Notes under the pieces: generated by a model
Databases searched by the model: none
The model's input: the letters and a program-made list of their open reading frames with translations, nothing else
Told to the model about the DNA's origin: nothing
Shown here: positions 33,792 to 42,601 of the stretch, one piece after another
How positions within the stretch are numbered: position 1 is the stretch's first letter
Layout of the letters: each line of letters begins with the position of its first letter
Made by a program: the position numbers and the translations under genes
NCBI GenBank assembly: GCA_035561515.1
Contig: DATMXP010000045.1
Span: 1-64,000 of the forward strand
Source: Terriglobales bacterium
GTDB taxonomy: Bacteria; Acidobacteriota; Terriglobia; Terriglobales; Acidobacteriaceae
Direction of reading: 5' to 3'
DNA: 64,000 bases

Positions 33792-34241
33792 ATGAGCAAC
33801 CGATATATCCGCTTCGGTCTTGTGTCCGCCGTCATTATTCTCTCCCTCGGCTATCTCGCCTACACCGGCGTGCAGGAGAGCAAGAGCTATTACGTCACTA
33901 TCAAGGAATTGAACACCATGGACGACAGCGCGCACAGCAAGAGGCTGCGCGTCGCCGGCAACGTAAAGCCGGGTTCCATCAAACGGCAAGGATCCAGGGT
34001 CGAATTCCTCCTCGAGGAAGAAGGACGCACGCTGCCCGTTGTTTATACGGGGACGGAAGTTCCTCCGGATACGTTCAAGGATTCCTCACAGGCACTCGCC
34101 GAAGGCAGCTACGGGCGCGACGGCGTCTTCCATGCCAAGCAACTCCAGGCCAAGTGCGCATCGAAATACGCTCCCCAGGAGCAGCAACAACAGCAAGGTG
34201 CTCCGGCAAGCCCGGTACAGACTTCGCAAAAAACCCAATAG
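33792..34241 (+). CDS. ccmE: Cytochrome c maturation heme chaperone CcmE, CXXXY type
   Basis: This 149-aa periplasmic heme chaperone has an N-terminal membrane anchor (about 7-24). An OB-fold domain follows with RLRVAGNVKPGSI and VEFLLEEEGRTLPVVYTGTEVP. The heme-binding site is C122-ASK-Y126, where the E. coli protein has HXXXY. This is the Cys variant known from some archaea and sulfate reducers. A Gln-rich tail follows. It receives heme from CcmABCD, encoded 1.8 kb away on the same strand with two minus-strand genes between. It starts 118 bp from the divergent thiC. Confidence 0.9.
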   Translation: MSNRYIRFGLVSAVIILSLGYLAYTGVQESKSYYVTIKELNTMDDSAHSKRLRVAGNVKPGSIKRQGSRVEFLLEEEGRTLPVVYTGTEVPPDTFKDSSQALAEGSYGRDGVFHAKQLQAKCASKYAPQEQQQQQGAPASPVQTSQKTQ

Positions 34242-34257
34242 GCAAAAATTGTGGAGG

Positions 34258-34288
34258 AGCCCGGGACGTGGTCCCGGGCTTTCCGTTT
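34258..34288 (+). terminator. Terminator after ccmE
   Basis: AGCCCGGGAC (34258-34267), GTG loop and GTCCCGGGCT (34271-34280) form a perfect 10-bp stem followed by TTCCGTTT. It lies between convergent genes and may act in both directions. Confidence 0.75.
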
Positions 34289-34298
34289 GGTGGTCGCG

Positions 34299-35288
34299 TT
34301 ATGCAGCAGCTTCTCTGGTGCTCTCGCTCGAGAGCGCTTCCGACAATTTCTGCGCCGCCACTGAGATCGCAACCCTGGTCGCTGGAGTTTCCGAGATCGC
34401 GTTCAGCAGGGCGAAATCGTGAATCGTAGCAAGCGCGCGAATCACGGTTGTTTCGACTCCCGCCTCGATCAGCTTGCGCGCGTACCCTTCTCCTTCGTCG
34501 CGAAGCACGTCGTTTTCGTCGGTGATGAGCAGTGCTGGTGGCAATCCTTTGAGTTGTTCGGTGGTGGCAAGAATCGGAGAGGCGGTGATTTTCTTGCGGT
34601 CCTCCGGGTTGGGGGCATACGCATCCCAGAACCATGCCATGGCATTGGCAGTCAGCCATGGCCCGTCCGCGAACTGGCGATACGACTCAGTGGACATGGA
34701 AGCATCGGTGACGGGATAGAGCATCACCTGGTACTGGATCTCCGGTCCGCCGCGCTCTTTCGCGAGCAACGTGACAGCCGCGGTCATGTTGCCGCCCACG
34801 CTGTCACCGGCAACGGCTAAACGCGAGGAATCAAGCCCAAGTTCGGCCCCATGCTCAGCAACGTACTTCGTGGCCGCATACGCCTGCTCGATCGGAACCG
34901 GGAACTGCGCTTCGGGTGACGGAGTGTAGTTCACGAACACGAATGCGGCTTGCGTTGCGTTGGTGAGGTCGCGCAGCAGTCGATCGTGCGTGTGCTTGCT
35001 CCCAAGAATCCATCCGCCTCCGTGGAAGTACATCACCACCGGCAGAGGTCCAACACTTCCGATGGGACTGTAGATTCGGACAGACACTTCCCCGGCCGGA
35101 CCTACAGGGAATGTGCGGTCATCGATCTCGGCCGGAAGTTTCTCAACCGGCCCGGACTGTGCGCCTTCGAGCACGCTTCGGGCGTCGGCGTACGAAAGCT
35201 GGTAAATCGGCTTGCCTCCCTGACTCGCGAGAGTGTCAAGGAACGCTTGTGTGGTGGGCTCCAGAATAGGTTTTTTTGCAGCAGCCAT
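34299..35288 (-). CDS. Alpha/beta hydrolase, HSL-type esterase
   Basis: This 329-aa cytoplasmic hydrolase belongs to the hormone-sensitive-lipase-like group. The oxyanion motif HGGGW (89-93), nucleophile elbow GDSVGG with Ser163, acid Asp260 in DENDVLRDEG and His290 in TIHDF give a complete triad. It should hydrolyse short-chain esters; the true substrate is unknown. There is no signal peptide. AAAGGAG lies 8 nt before the ATG. A membrane-protein gene lies 48 bp upstream on the same strand and may be co-transcribed. Confidence 0.88.
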   Translation of the reverse strand: MAAAKKPILEPTTQAFLDTLASQGGKPIYQLSYADARSVLEGAQSGPVEKLPAEIDDRTFPVGPAGEVSVRIYSPIGSVGPLPVVMYFHGGGWILGSKHTHDRLLRDLTNATQAAFVFVNYTPSPEAQFPVPIEQAYAATKYVAEHGAELGLDSSRLAVAGDSVGGNMTAAVTLLAKERGGPEIQYQVMLYPVTDASMSTESYRQFADGPWLTANAMAWFWDAYAPNPEDRKKITASPILATTEQLKGLPPALLITDENDVLRDEGEGYARKLIEAGVETTVIRALATIHDFALLNAISETPATRVAISVAAQKLSEALSSESTREAAA

Positions 35289-35336
35289 TGGTGAATCTCC
35301 TTTCAGGCTGTGGGTGCGATTGATTTATGTGTAGCT

Positions 35337-35855
35337 TTAGCTCGCCCGTGCCGCGCGGGTCGCGATAATAGGGGAAATGTGAAATTTCTTAACGGCGCGA
35401 ATGCCGATGGCAATGAAGACCGCAAGCACCAGGAACTGCGCGATTGCAAACGGAGGCTCCGTCTGCTTCGGCGCCAGCGCCTTCAGGGAAGGAATCTTCG
35501 CGAAGGCCTGTACCACGGCGACGAAGCAGTTCAGGTATAGAGCGGTCATGCCGGTCACGATGTAAATCCATCGCCAACGTCCCGCTAGATGTTTTGCATA
35601 GAGCGCGAACAGGGCGATGAGGAGAACCACGAACGAGATAGCGCCGACAATGTGCGAGGGGAGAATCTTTTCCGCGGAAAACAGGTATCCGGTGAGGCTG
35701 GTTAGAACAGTGGTGCTCAGGAAGATCGCGGTCCATCCGGGAAGCCGTTTGCTGTTGAATAGCCCGTAGACAACGACGAAGCCTGAGGCGATCCCTGCAA
35801 GACTGATGACAACATGCAGGAGTGTGAAGGCCGAGAGCGATATGCCGAGAACCAT
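35337..35855 (-). CDS. Integral membrane protein, unknown
   Basis: The start at 35855, with GGAGG 7 nt upstream, gives 172 aa with about five transmembrane helices (near 2-25, 34-52, 58-78, 88-108 and 130-150). The first helix runs MVLGISLSAFTLLHVVISLAG, with a His inside the membrane. No catalytic motif is seen. It is probably co-transcribed with the downstream esterase gene. Function unknown. Confidence 0.65.
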   Translation of the reverse strand: MVLGISLSAFTLLHVVISLAGIASGFVVVYGLFNSKRLPGWTAIFLSTTVLTSLTGYLFSAEKILPSHIVGAISFVVLLIALFALYAKHLAGRWRWIYIVTGMTALYLNCFVAVVQAFAKIPSLKALAPKQTEPPFAIAQFLVLAVFIAIGIRAVKKFHISPIIATRAARAS

Positions 35856-36015
35856 GCTGCGCCTCCGTGCTGAACCAAGATGATCGCGGTTCCGGGTTCG
35901 ATACATAAATTCGTTTTATGCTGTGGATGGGCGTTTTGGATGCGGTGAAGGGTTCGCCTGAAAGTGCACCGGTCCTGATTCAACTCTCCGCTACAATAGT
36001 CAGGAACTTCTTATC

Positions 36016-36693
36016 GTGACTTCATCGATCAACTCAGAGCGCGTTGTCTCGCTGGCCAATGTCGCGAGGCTTTACGGTCGTTTTGCGGCGCTGCGCAACG
36101 TCACCGCTGAGTTCAGCGGCTCGAAGCTCTATCTCATCCTGGGCGAGAACGGCGCGGGAAAGAGCACGTTGCTGCGAGTGATCGCTGGCCTGATTCGGCC
36201 CACACGGGGCGAGTTACTGGTTCTGGGCTCGAAAAACATTCGTGAAGTCGCACCGCAGTTCGGATACATGGCACATGCGTCCATGCTCTACGACGAGTTG
36301 AGCGGCATGGAGAATATCAAGTACTTCGCACGTCTGTATGGAATCACCGACTCCGCCGCTTGCGAGGACATCATCCGCAGGGTAGGCCTTGATCCCACCC
36401 TGCCGCGGCGCGTTGGACAGTACTCGCAGGGAATGCGCCAGAGAATTTCTCTCGCACGGGCAATCCTGCATCATCCGAAGCTCTTGCTCCTGGATGAACC
36501 GTTCTCGAATGTGGACGCGCAATCGGCACAGGAAATGGTTCGTCTGCTGGGTGAAATGCGCGATGCGGGCACCATCATCTTGCTGGTGACACACCAACCG
36601 GGACTGCTCGAGCACGTGGCCGACGAAGCTGTATTCATGAACGCCGGTGAGATTGTTTCCCGTCGAGTGATGCGAGCCGAGGTGCCTTCGTGA
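36016..36693 (+). CDS. ccmA: Heme-exporter ABC ATPase CcmA
   Basis: This 225-aa ABC ATPase has Walker A GENGAGKST (43-51), the signature YSQGMRQR, Walker B LLLLDEP and the switch His in LVTHQP. It drives release of holo-CcmE from the CcmABCD complex. Context fixes the assignment: its stop overlaps the ccmB start (GTGA), and ccmC and ccmD follow the same way. The start codon is GTG with AGGA about 10 nt upstream. Confidence 0.9.
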   Translation: MTSSINSERVVSLANVARLYGRFAALRNVTAEFSGSKLYLILGENGAGKSTLLRVIAGLIRPTRGELLVLGSKNIREVAPQFGYMAHASMLYDELSGMENIKYFARLYGITDSAACEDIIRRVGLDPTLPRRVGQYSQGMRQRISLARAILHHPKLLLLDEPFSNVDAQSAQEMVRLLGEMRDAGTIILLVTHQPGLLEHVADEAVFMNAGEIVSRRVMRAEVPS

Positions 36694-37364
36694 CGTTTGC
36701 TACAACTCTGCGCAACAGCCTTGGTAAAGACCTCCGGCTCGAGTGGCGGTCGAAAGACGCCATCAACTCGATGTTGTTCTTCGCGCTGTTAGTGGTGGTG
36801 ATCTTCAGCTTCTCGTTCGAGCTATCGGCCGAGGAGTCGAGGCGTATAGCAGGTGGACTGATCTGGGTCGCATTGTTGTTTGCGACCGTGGTAGCTCTCA
36901 ACCAGACCTGGGCTCGCGAGTTAAGGAACCAGGTTCTTGACGTTTACCGGATCGCACCAGCGCCGCTCGAGTCACTCTTCCTCGCGAAGGTTCTTGGCAA
37001 CTTCATATTCGTTTCGGTACTGGAACTGCTGATCACGCCTCTTTTCATCGTGTTCTACAACCTGCGCAGTGTGGGCCCGTGGTACTACCTGGTGATCGCA
37101 AGCATTCTGGGCAACTGGGCGTTGGTGGTAAACGGAACATTCTTCGGGGCGATCTCACTTCGGACTCGCAGCCGAGAAGTGCTGTTGCCGTTAATACTTT
37201 TTCCGGTCTCGATTCCTGCGTTGTTGGCCATGGTGAGTGCAACCACGGTAACGCTCACCGGTGAATCGTCACCGTACCTGTCGCTCGTATTTTTGGCGGT
37301 TTACGATATCGTGTTTACATTACTCGGGCTTCTTCTGTTCGAGACGGTGCTACAAGCTGAATGA
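36690..37364 (+). CDS. ccmB: Heme-exporter membrane protein CcmB
   Basis: This 224-aa protein has about six membrane helices and starts with GTG in a 4-nt overlap with ccmA. The N-terminal region KDLRLEWRSKDAINSMLFFALLV-like pattern (split) and FPVSIPAL in the second half are characteristic of CcmB. It forms the membrane part of the ABC complex acting on CcmE. Confidence 0.9.
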   Translation: MTFATTLRNSLGKDLRLEWRSKDAINSMLFFALLVVVIFSFSFELSAEESRRIAGGLIWVALLFATVVALNQTWARELRNQVLDVYRIAPAPLESLFLAKVLGNFIFVSVLELLITPLFIVFYNLRSVGPWYYLVIASILGNWALVVNGTFFGAISLRTRSREVLLPLILFPVSIPALLAMVSATTVTLTGESSPYLSLVFLAVYDIVFTLLGLLLFETVLQAE

Positions 37365-38047
37365 AAACCAAGTTCGTAGTCTTCGCTCTTGTCACGCTTG
37401 CGCTGTTGTCGTGGGGACTGTACGAAGCGCTCGTGGGCGCTCCGACGGAAGCCACCATGGGGCACGTCCAACGAATCTTCTACTACCACGTCCCGTCGGC
37501 ATGGGTCGGATTTCTGTGCTTTATCGCTAACTTTGTGGCGTCCCTGATTTACCTGAAAACCCGTAGCGCCAGGGTGGATGCGGTAGCCGTTTCTACCGCT
37601 GAAGTCGGCGTTGTCTTCTGCACCATCGTCCTGCTGACGGGGCCGATCTGGGCCCGGCCGGTGTGGGGCATCTGGTGGACCTGGGATGCGCGCCTCACTT
37701 CAACTCTTGTGCTGTGGCTCATTTACGTGAGTTATCTGATCCTGCGGCGCTATTCGGTCGGCGGCCCCAACCCGGTCCTCGCAGCGTCACTGGCTGTATT
37801 TGGATTCATCGACGTCATCTTCGTATATATGGCGATCCGTTGGTTCCGCACCCAGCATCCGCAACCCGTGATTGGTGGGGGTGAGAACTCCGGCATCGAT
37901 CCCATGATGCTGAAGGCGCTGCTGATCAACTTCGCCGCATTCGCCGCGTTTGGATTCCTCGTGATCTGGTTACGGTACACGCTGGAGCGAGTGCGACAGA
38001 GAGTGGAGGAAGCACATGCGATGAAAGCGCTGGGGAGTGCCCGATGA
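37361..38047 (+). CDS. ccmC: Heme handling protein CcmC
   Basis: This 228-aa protein has six membrane helices. The tryptophan-rich heme motif WGIWWTWDARLTS and the flanking His in YYHVPSAW (P-side) are present. It loads heme onto CcmE. It overlaps ccmB by 4 nt (ATGA) and ccmD by 4 nt. Confidence 0.93.
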   Translation: MKTKFVVFALVTLALLSWGLYEALVGAPTEATMGHVQRIFYYHVPSAWVGFLCFIANFVASLIYLKTRSARVDAVAVSTAEVGVVFCTIVLLTGPIWARPVWGIWWTWDARLTSTLVLWLIYVSYLILRRYSVGGPNPVLAASLAVFGFIDVIFVYMAIRWFRTQHPQPVIGGGENSGIDPMMLKALLINFAAFAAFGFLVIWLRYTLERVRQRVEEAHAMKALGSAR

Positions 38048-38160
38048 AATTCTTGTATGCGGCTTATATCGTTACGTGGGCAGTACACATCGTGTACATC
38101 GCCATACTCGTGAGAGGCTTCCGCAAGGTGGAAGACGATCTTCGCGACCTGGAGCGTTAG
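38044..38160 (+). CDS. ccmD: CcmD-like small membrane protein
   Basis: This 38-aa frame begins at an ATG overlapping the ccmC stop (ATGA). It has one hydrophobic helix (about 4-23, AAYIVTWAVHIVYIAIL) and a charged C-terminal helix (RKVEDDLRDLER). Size, position and topology match CcmD, which aids release of heme-CcmE. It is below common gene-length cut-offs and is easily missed. Confidence 0.8.
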   Translation: MKFLYAAYIVTWAVHIVYIAILVRGFRKVEDDLRDLER

Positions 38161-38165
38161 TCTAT

Positions 38166-39044
38166 ATGTCGAGCGCCGTCACGCCGAACGCATCGATCAG
38201 ATCGCAGGTATTTCGCGCGGCAACATTCAATCCGCTCGCTGCGGCAGGGCTCGTATTTATCTTCATCTTTGTTTGTTTCGCGCTGTTTGCGCCATGGATC
38301 GCTCCACAGGATCCCGCCTTCATTGATTTGCCATCCCGATTGATGAAGCCCTCGGCGCATCATTGGTTTGGGACCGACGAGCTCGGGCGCGACATCCTCT
38401 CGCGCATCATCTACGGCGCGCGCCTCTCGATGCTCGTCGGAATCGGTGTCGTCTCTGGATCTCTACTGCTCGGCCTGATCATCGGCTCGCTCGCCGGATA
38501 CTACGGCGGAAGGCTCGACCGCTTCGTCAACGTCATCGTGATGAATGCCTTCCTATCGTTCCCCGGCTTCCTGCTCGCCATCGCCTTCGTTGCATTTCTC
38601 GGGCCGGGCCTGTTCAACCTGATCTTCGCTCTAATTCTGGGAGGATGGGTCGGCTATGCGCGTTTGGTGCGCGCGCAAGTGCTGGCCGTCCGCGAGCGCG
38701 AATTTGTGGAAGCGGCGCGGGCGCTTGGCGCAAGCGATCTGTGGGTTCTCGGCAGGCACATTCTTCCCAACATGATCCAGCCGGTTATCGTACAGGCTGC
38801 CATTGGCATGGCCGGCGCGATCCTCGCGGAAGCGACCATGAGTTTCCTGGGACTCGGAGTACCGCCGCCAACCGCAAGTTGGGGCACCATGTTGAATGAC
38901 GGGCGATCACACCTCTTCGATGCGCCGCACCTTGTGCTCTTCCCCGCGGTCGCCGTCATGCTTGCGGTTCTGTCCTTCAACTTTATTGGAGATGCTCTGC
39001 GGGATTACCTCGATCCTCGAGCGAGGATCGAGGCAGGACTTTGA
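38166..39044 (+). CDS. Dpp/Opp-type ABC transporter permease, orphan
   Basis: This 292-aa permease starts at 38166, 5 nt after ccmD. It has an N-terminal cytoplasmic stretch, six helices and the binding-protein-dependent transport signature (VEAARALGASDLWVLGRHI). HWFGTDELGRDILSRIIYG near residue 65-83 is typical of the DppC/OppC subunit. No DppB, ATPase or binding-protein gene is next to it, so it must work with subunits encoded elsewhere. It may be carried on the ccmABCD transcript. Confidence 0.85.
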   Translation: MSSAVTPNASIRSQVFRAATFNPLAAAGLVFIFIFVCFALFAPWIAPQDPAFIDLPSRLMKPSAHHWFGTDELGRDILSRIIYGARLSMLVGIGVVSGSLLLGLIIGSLAGYYGGRLDRFVNVIVMNAFLSFPGFLLAIAFVAFLGPGLFNLIFALILGGWVGYARLVRAQVLAVREREFVEAARALGASDLWVLGRHILPNMIQPVIVQAAIGMAGAILAEATMSFLGLGVPPPTASWGTMLNDGRSHLFDAPHLVLFPAVAVMLAVLSFNFIGDALRDYLDPRARIEAGL

Positions 39045-39476
39045 TCAACGACGAGATGAACCGCGACTTCCTCCGATTACCCAGTCAATGGAGATCGAGC
39101 CTGCGCCCATAAAGATGAGCGCGAAAGCCATGGCGGCGAGAGCAAGTGGGAACTCGTAACCGCCCAGCAATCCCTGCTTCCAGTGAACCTTGAAAACTGC
39201 AACCAGCATGTTGATGCATACGGCAACAGCCGCAAATCGCGTAAGCAATCCCGCGACCAGCAACATGCCGCCTACAAACTCGGCTCCGGCAGAAAGATAG
39301 CCTAGCCAACCGGGCATTCCCATCGCGGCCACATTCCCCACGTGCCTCGACAATCCACCGAAGACCTTCCCATATCCGTGCCCGATCATGATGGCACCGA
39401 GAACGACGCGGAGCACAAGAAGCCCCAGCGGTTGGAGCCGATCCAAAAATTGCAGATTCAACAAACGGCCTCCCAT
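39045..39476 (-). CDS. DoxX family membrane protein
   Basis: This 143-aa protein has four membrane helices and the DoxX pattern LRVVLGAIMIGHGYGKVFG in the first helix region. The role is unclear; relatives are linked to redox stress. It has no ribosome site, but TACGAT ends 6 nt before the ATG, so it may be leaderless. It converges directly with the permease gene, with stop codons adjacent. Confidence 0.8.
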   Translation of the reverse strand: MGGRLLNLQFLDRLQPLGLLVLRVVLGAIMIGHGYGKVFGGLSRHVGNVAAMGMPGWLGYLSAGAEFVGGMLLVAGLLTRFAAVAVCINMLVAVFKVHWKQGLLGGYEFPLALAAMAFALIFMGAGSISIDWVIGGSRGSSRR

Positions 39477-39491
39477 TAAGTAATCGTAAAA

Positions 39492-40718
39492 CTACTCCAC
39501 GAATGCTTCGCGGTATTGAATTTCAATGCCACGTTCGGCCATTGCGGCCAGGAATGCCTCGGCCGAAACGTCACGCTCCTGCAAGAGCGCACCGCGTTTT
39601 TCTATCATGCCAGACGCCATCATTTGCACCACTACCGCCGCAGGCCAGGCAGTCGTGCGCATCATGGAGGTCATCTGAGTCGCCGGGTCAAAGCGATCCA
39701 CGAGCGTGAAACTCAAAACTCGTTGCGGCTCCTTGTTCCGCCGAAACAGGCTGTGCTTCTGTTCGGAATGTGCTTCCACGCGCATCACCGTCAAATCGGG
39801 GTCTTTCCCGGCAAATTTCTCCAGGAACAACGATGTCGTCATCACACGTGGTGACATCTCGACGCCGTTGATCTTTCGCTTTTCGCTCGAGAACATGCCT
39901 AGATCGTAAAGTCCGCGGATCAGTTCGAAATGTCCCTTGTAGCGGAGCGTCTTCTCGAAGCATTCGCCGACTTTTCCGGCGAAGGTCTCGGGCAGCGTGG
40001 AGGTTCCGCCCGAAGTGTGGAAGGCATCCAGCGGCGGAAGCCCTTTAATTCGGAAGGTCTCGAGTTCGCTGAGAGGCTCAATCTTCTGAATTTTTCCTTT
40101 GCGAAGAACGTTGGCCGGCTCGCAGTACTCGTTGATCAATCCTTCCACGGAAAAAACCAATTGGTAATTGAACGGAGGCTTCGGGTTCTCAGGTAATCCG
40201 CCGACGTAAATTTTCAGAGCTTCCGCGCGACCACCGATCCGCCGCATCAGTTCTCCGGCCAGAATCGAAGCCATACCTGGGGAGAGTCCGCAGTCCGGAG
40301 CAAGAGCAACGCCGGCCTTTTCTCCCTTGCGGGACAATTCGAGCGTTTTGCGAACGACGACATTGTTTCCGCCGAGGTCAGCGAAGTGGCACTTGGCGCT
40401 GATAGCGGCCTTCGCAAGTCCCAGGTTATAGAAATACGGGACCGCCGACAGGCACGCATCGTGACCGCGCATCAGTTTGTACGCTGCGCGTTCACTGGAA
40501 GCGTCGACTTTCTCGGCCGCAATTCTCTTGCTGCCGATGAGCTTATTCAGGCGAGCAGCCGCCTCTTTCGCACGCTTGTGATCTGTATCGGCCAGAGTCA
40601 CCGACCTGACGTCGGGGTTGCGCGCCATGTCATAAGCAGCTGCAGAGCCCATCATCCCGGAACCGATTACTAAGAGCTTCATATCAAGTCCGTTCGCACG
40701 AGAATTAGAAGCAGACAT
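39492..40718 (-). CDS. Saccharopine dehydrogenase-like oxidoreductase
   Basis: This 408-aa enzyme has an N-terminal Rossmann domain (VIGSGMMGSAAAYDMA) and the features of the saccharopine dehydrogenase/lysine 6-dehydrogenase family: DACLSAVPYFYNLGLAKAAI and HFADLGGNN. The catalytic domain includes CGLSPGM. It probably acts on an amino acid or imino acid using NAD(P). The real start may be the internal Met at 40682 (MKLLVIG), which is nearer the family norm; neither start has a good ribosome site. Confidence 0.8.
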   Translation of the reverse strand: MSASNSRANGLDMKLLVIGSGMMGSAAAYDMARNPDVRSVTLADTDHKRAKEAAARLNKLIGSKRIAAEKVDASSERAAYKLMRGHDACLSAVPYFYNLGLAKAAISAKCHFADLGGNNVVVRKTLELSRKGEKAGVALAPDCGLSPGMASILAGELMRRIGGRAEALKIYVGGLPENPKPPFNYQLVFSVEGLINEYCEPANVLRKGKIQKIEPLSELETFRIKGLPPLDAFHTSGGTSTLPETFAGKVGECFEKTLRYKGHFELIRGLYDLGMFSSEKRKINGVEMSPRVMTTSLFLEKFAGKDPDLTVMRVEAHSEQKHSLFRRNKEPQRVLSFTLVDRFDPATQMTSMMRTTAWPAAVVVQMMASGMIEKRGALLQERDVSAEAFLAAMAERGIEIQYREAFVE

Positions 40719-40763
40719 TCTCTATTGTCCGCTGCGGAAAGTCTAATTGCGTACAATCGATCC

Positions 40764-40913
40764 ATGCCGGAAGAACGAATCCATGTGGTGCTGTATTGCC
40801 CGAAGTGCGAGCGTGAAGTCAGCGATCCGTTGATTTGCGGTGACTGCTCCGCTGTGATCTGCAGAGTCTGCGGCACGCCGCTCGAATCGCCCGACGAACT
40901 TGCCATGGGTTGA
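40764..40913 (+). CDS. Small zinc-ribbon protein
   Basis: This 49-aa protein carries three Cys-x2-Cys knuckles: CPKC, CGDC and CRVC. The start at 40764 has no ribosome site, but TACAAT (40752-40757) ends 6 nt upstream, consistent with a leaderless message. It probably binds one or two zinc ions. The role is unknown. The methyltransferase gene follows after 41 nt. Confidence 0.65.
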   Translation: MPEERIHVVLYCPKCEREVSDPLICGDCSAVICRVCGTPLESPDELAMG

Positions 40914-40954
40914 TAACAAACCTGCCACCGCTCCGATTCATCTTTAACTGGACA

Positions 40955-41707
40955 ATGTCCAATCCAGGAACCCCATCCAGTCCGGCCAGGGCCTACGATC
41001 CCTTTGCTGCCGTTTACCACCGCGATATCGCCGGACATTTCTACCGTAAAGCATTTCTCGCCATCGAGAAGCTGCTACTCTCCAAAATTCCCCGAGGCGG
41101 CGCAGTTCTGGACCTGTGCTGCGGATCAGGGGAGATGGCACGGGAGTTGTCGGCGAGGGGTTATCGGGTAGTCGGCCTCGATGGCTCACCGGAAATGGCC
41201 AAGATCGCCCGCGCGAACGCGCCACAAGCGAAGTTTTTCGTTGCCGATGCGAAATGCTTTTCCGCAGCCCCTGTCTTCGACGCAGTGCTCTCGAGTTTCA
41301 ACAGTCTCGCTCATGCGCATGACGCGAACGAACTTCGACTCATTCTTCAGAATGCCAAAGCTGCGCTCAAGCCTCATGGTATTTTGCTCTTCGATCTGAG
41401 CATGGAGGAACAGTACGCGGCAAAGTGGCGCGGCTCCTTTGGTGAAGTGCACGAGGACGTTTCGTGGATTGTTCGGGCCAGCTTCAATGCTGATGCGAGA
41501 CTTGCCCGCAACGACATTACGTTGTTCCGGAAGAACGGTACTTCATGGAAACGTGAAGATTTTTCTTTTTCACAGACCTGCCATTCGCGAACCGAGGTAG
41601 AGAACGCAGCACTCGCAAACGGATTCAGTCACATCGAATCGTTTGATGCCGAAAAAGATCTGGGAATCGAGAAAGAGGGCGGGCGGCGATTCTTTCGATG
41701 TCAGTAG
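40955..41707 (+). CDS. Class I SAM-dependent methyltransferase
   Basis: This 250-aa protein has motif I VLDLCCGSGEMA, an acidic residue after strand two (VGLDGSPEM) and FDAVLSSFNSLAH after strand four. It closely resembles the small-molecule/unknown-substrate methyltransferases (Methyltransf_25 type). The start at 40955 is taken because the domain begins soon after (YDPFAAVYHRDIAG); an upstream TTG at 40910 overlaps the zinc-ribbon gene. Confidence 0.8.
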   Translation: MSNPGTPSSPARAYDPFAAVYHRDIAGHFYRKAFLAIEKLLLSKIPRGGAVLDLCCGSGEMARELSARGYRVVGLDGSPEMAKIARANAPQAKFFVADAKCFSAAPVFDAVLSSFNSLAHAHDANELRLILQNAKAALKPHGILLFDLSMEEQYAAKWRGSFGEVHEDVSWIVRASFNADARLARNDITLFRKNGTSWKREDFSFSQTCHSRTEVENAALANGFSHIESFDAEKDLGIEKEGGRRFFRCQ

Positions 41708-41709
41708 CA

Positions 41710-41741
41710 AACCCACCCTGCCGTGGGGGACAAGGTGGGTT
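41710..41741. terminator. Hairpin between convergent genes
   Basis: AACCCACC (41710-41717) pairs with GGTGGGTT (41734-41741). A short T run follows only on the minus strand. It probably ends both converging transcripts, weakly on the plus strand. Confidence 0.5.
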
Positions 41742-41750
41742 CCCATCAGA

Positions 41751-42440
41751 TTACTTAGGGAAGACGCGATCAGCGATCGTATCCCGGTGGAATGTGGCGT
41801 TTTCTCGGGTTTGATTCCATCCATCCGCGTTCGAGGGTGCCGAGCGATCTGAGGCTAGATCCTGCCAGGAGTTGTATCTCGTAAGCGTCAGGAAATTCCA
41901 TGGACCGCCCTCGAGATGTTGCATCATCACATTCCCGGTCTCAATTTTTCCGCCTGCTACAGGCGACAGAGTCTTCTCCAGTTGATCGCGGTGTCCTGGT
42001 GCCGCGCGATACGTGCTCACGATGTAAACGGCATTGGCAGTCTTCGAAGCGTTTTCGCCGATACCCATTTCCCGGGTGAAGTCCTTCCACGAGGGCCCGG
42101 CGACAAATGTGTCGCCATGCCATGCGCTCAGGTCGCGAACCGAAGGCGGAGTGGTGCTAGGCGAGGCATCTACAGTCGCCTTGGTTCCAAGGTGCTCGAT
42201 AACGACGTAATCCCATTCATCGCCTTCCTGGTGGCGAAGAACAATAAAGTGGCCCGGCATGGGCGCGCTTGAGTCGACAGTCGCCAGTGCACGACCCAAC
42301 TCAGCGGCTTTTCCCAGTGCGGCTTTTGTAAAGTGGACATGGTAGACATCTGTGTTAGCGGCGGGTTTGCTTGCGGGCGCCTGGGCCAGCATGACTGTGC
42401 TGAGCAGAACGGCCAAGCACACGTATTTGATTGATTTCAC
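41751..42440 (-). CDS. Secreted protein of unknown function
   Basis: This 229-aa protein starts with GTG, with GGAGGAG closely upstream. The signal peptide (about 1-20, ending LAQA) is followed by a body with DVYHVHFTKAALGKAAELG and, in the second half, a similarly shaped stretch YIVSTYRAAPGHRDQLEKTL. This suggests two copies of a ferredoxin-like (dimeric alpha+beta barrel) module. Function unknown. Confidence 0.65.
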   Translation of the reverse strand: MKSIKYVCLAVLLSTVMLAQAPASKPAANTDVYHVHFTKAALGKAAELGRALATVDSSAPMPGHFIVLRHQEGDEWDYVVIEHLGTKATVDASPSTTPPSVRDLSAWHGDTFVAGPSWKDFTREMGIGENASKTANAVYIVSTYRAAPGHRDQLEKTLSPVAGGKIETGNVMMQHLEGGPWNFLTLTRYNSWQDLASDRSAPSNADGWNQTRENATFHRDTIADRVFPK

Positions 42441-42601
42441 CGACTCCTCCAGTTATCGCTTTTGATTTTGCGAACCTTACCTGACCCATGAAGCCGGTAT
42501 AGAAGTGTTTCAGGGGGAAAAGAAAGTGCGCGAAGTATAGCAGGCAGTGGGCGCAACACAACAAATATGTGAGTGCTATTTTTGTAGCAGTGCGATCCGG
42601 G

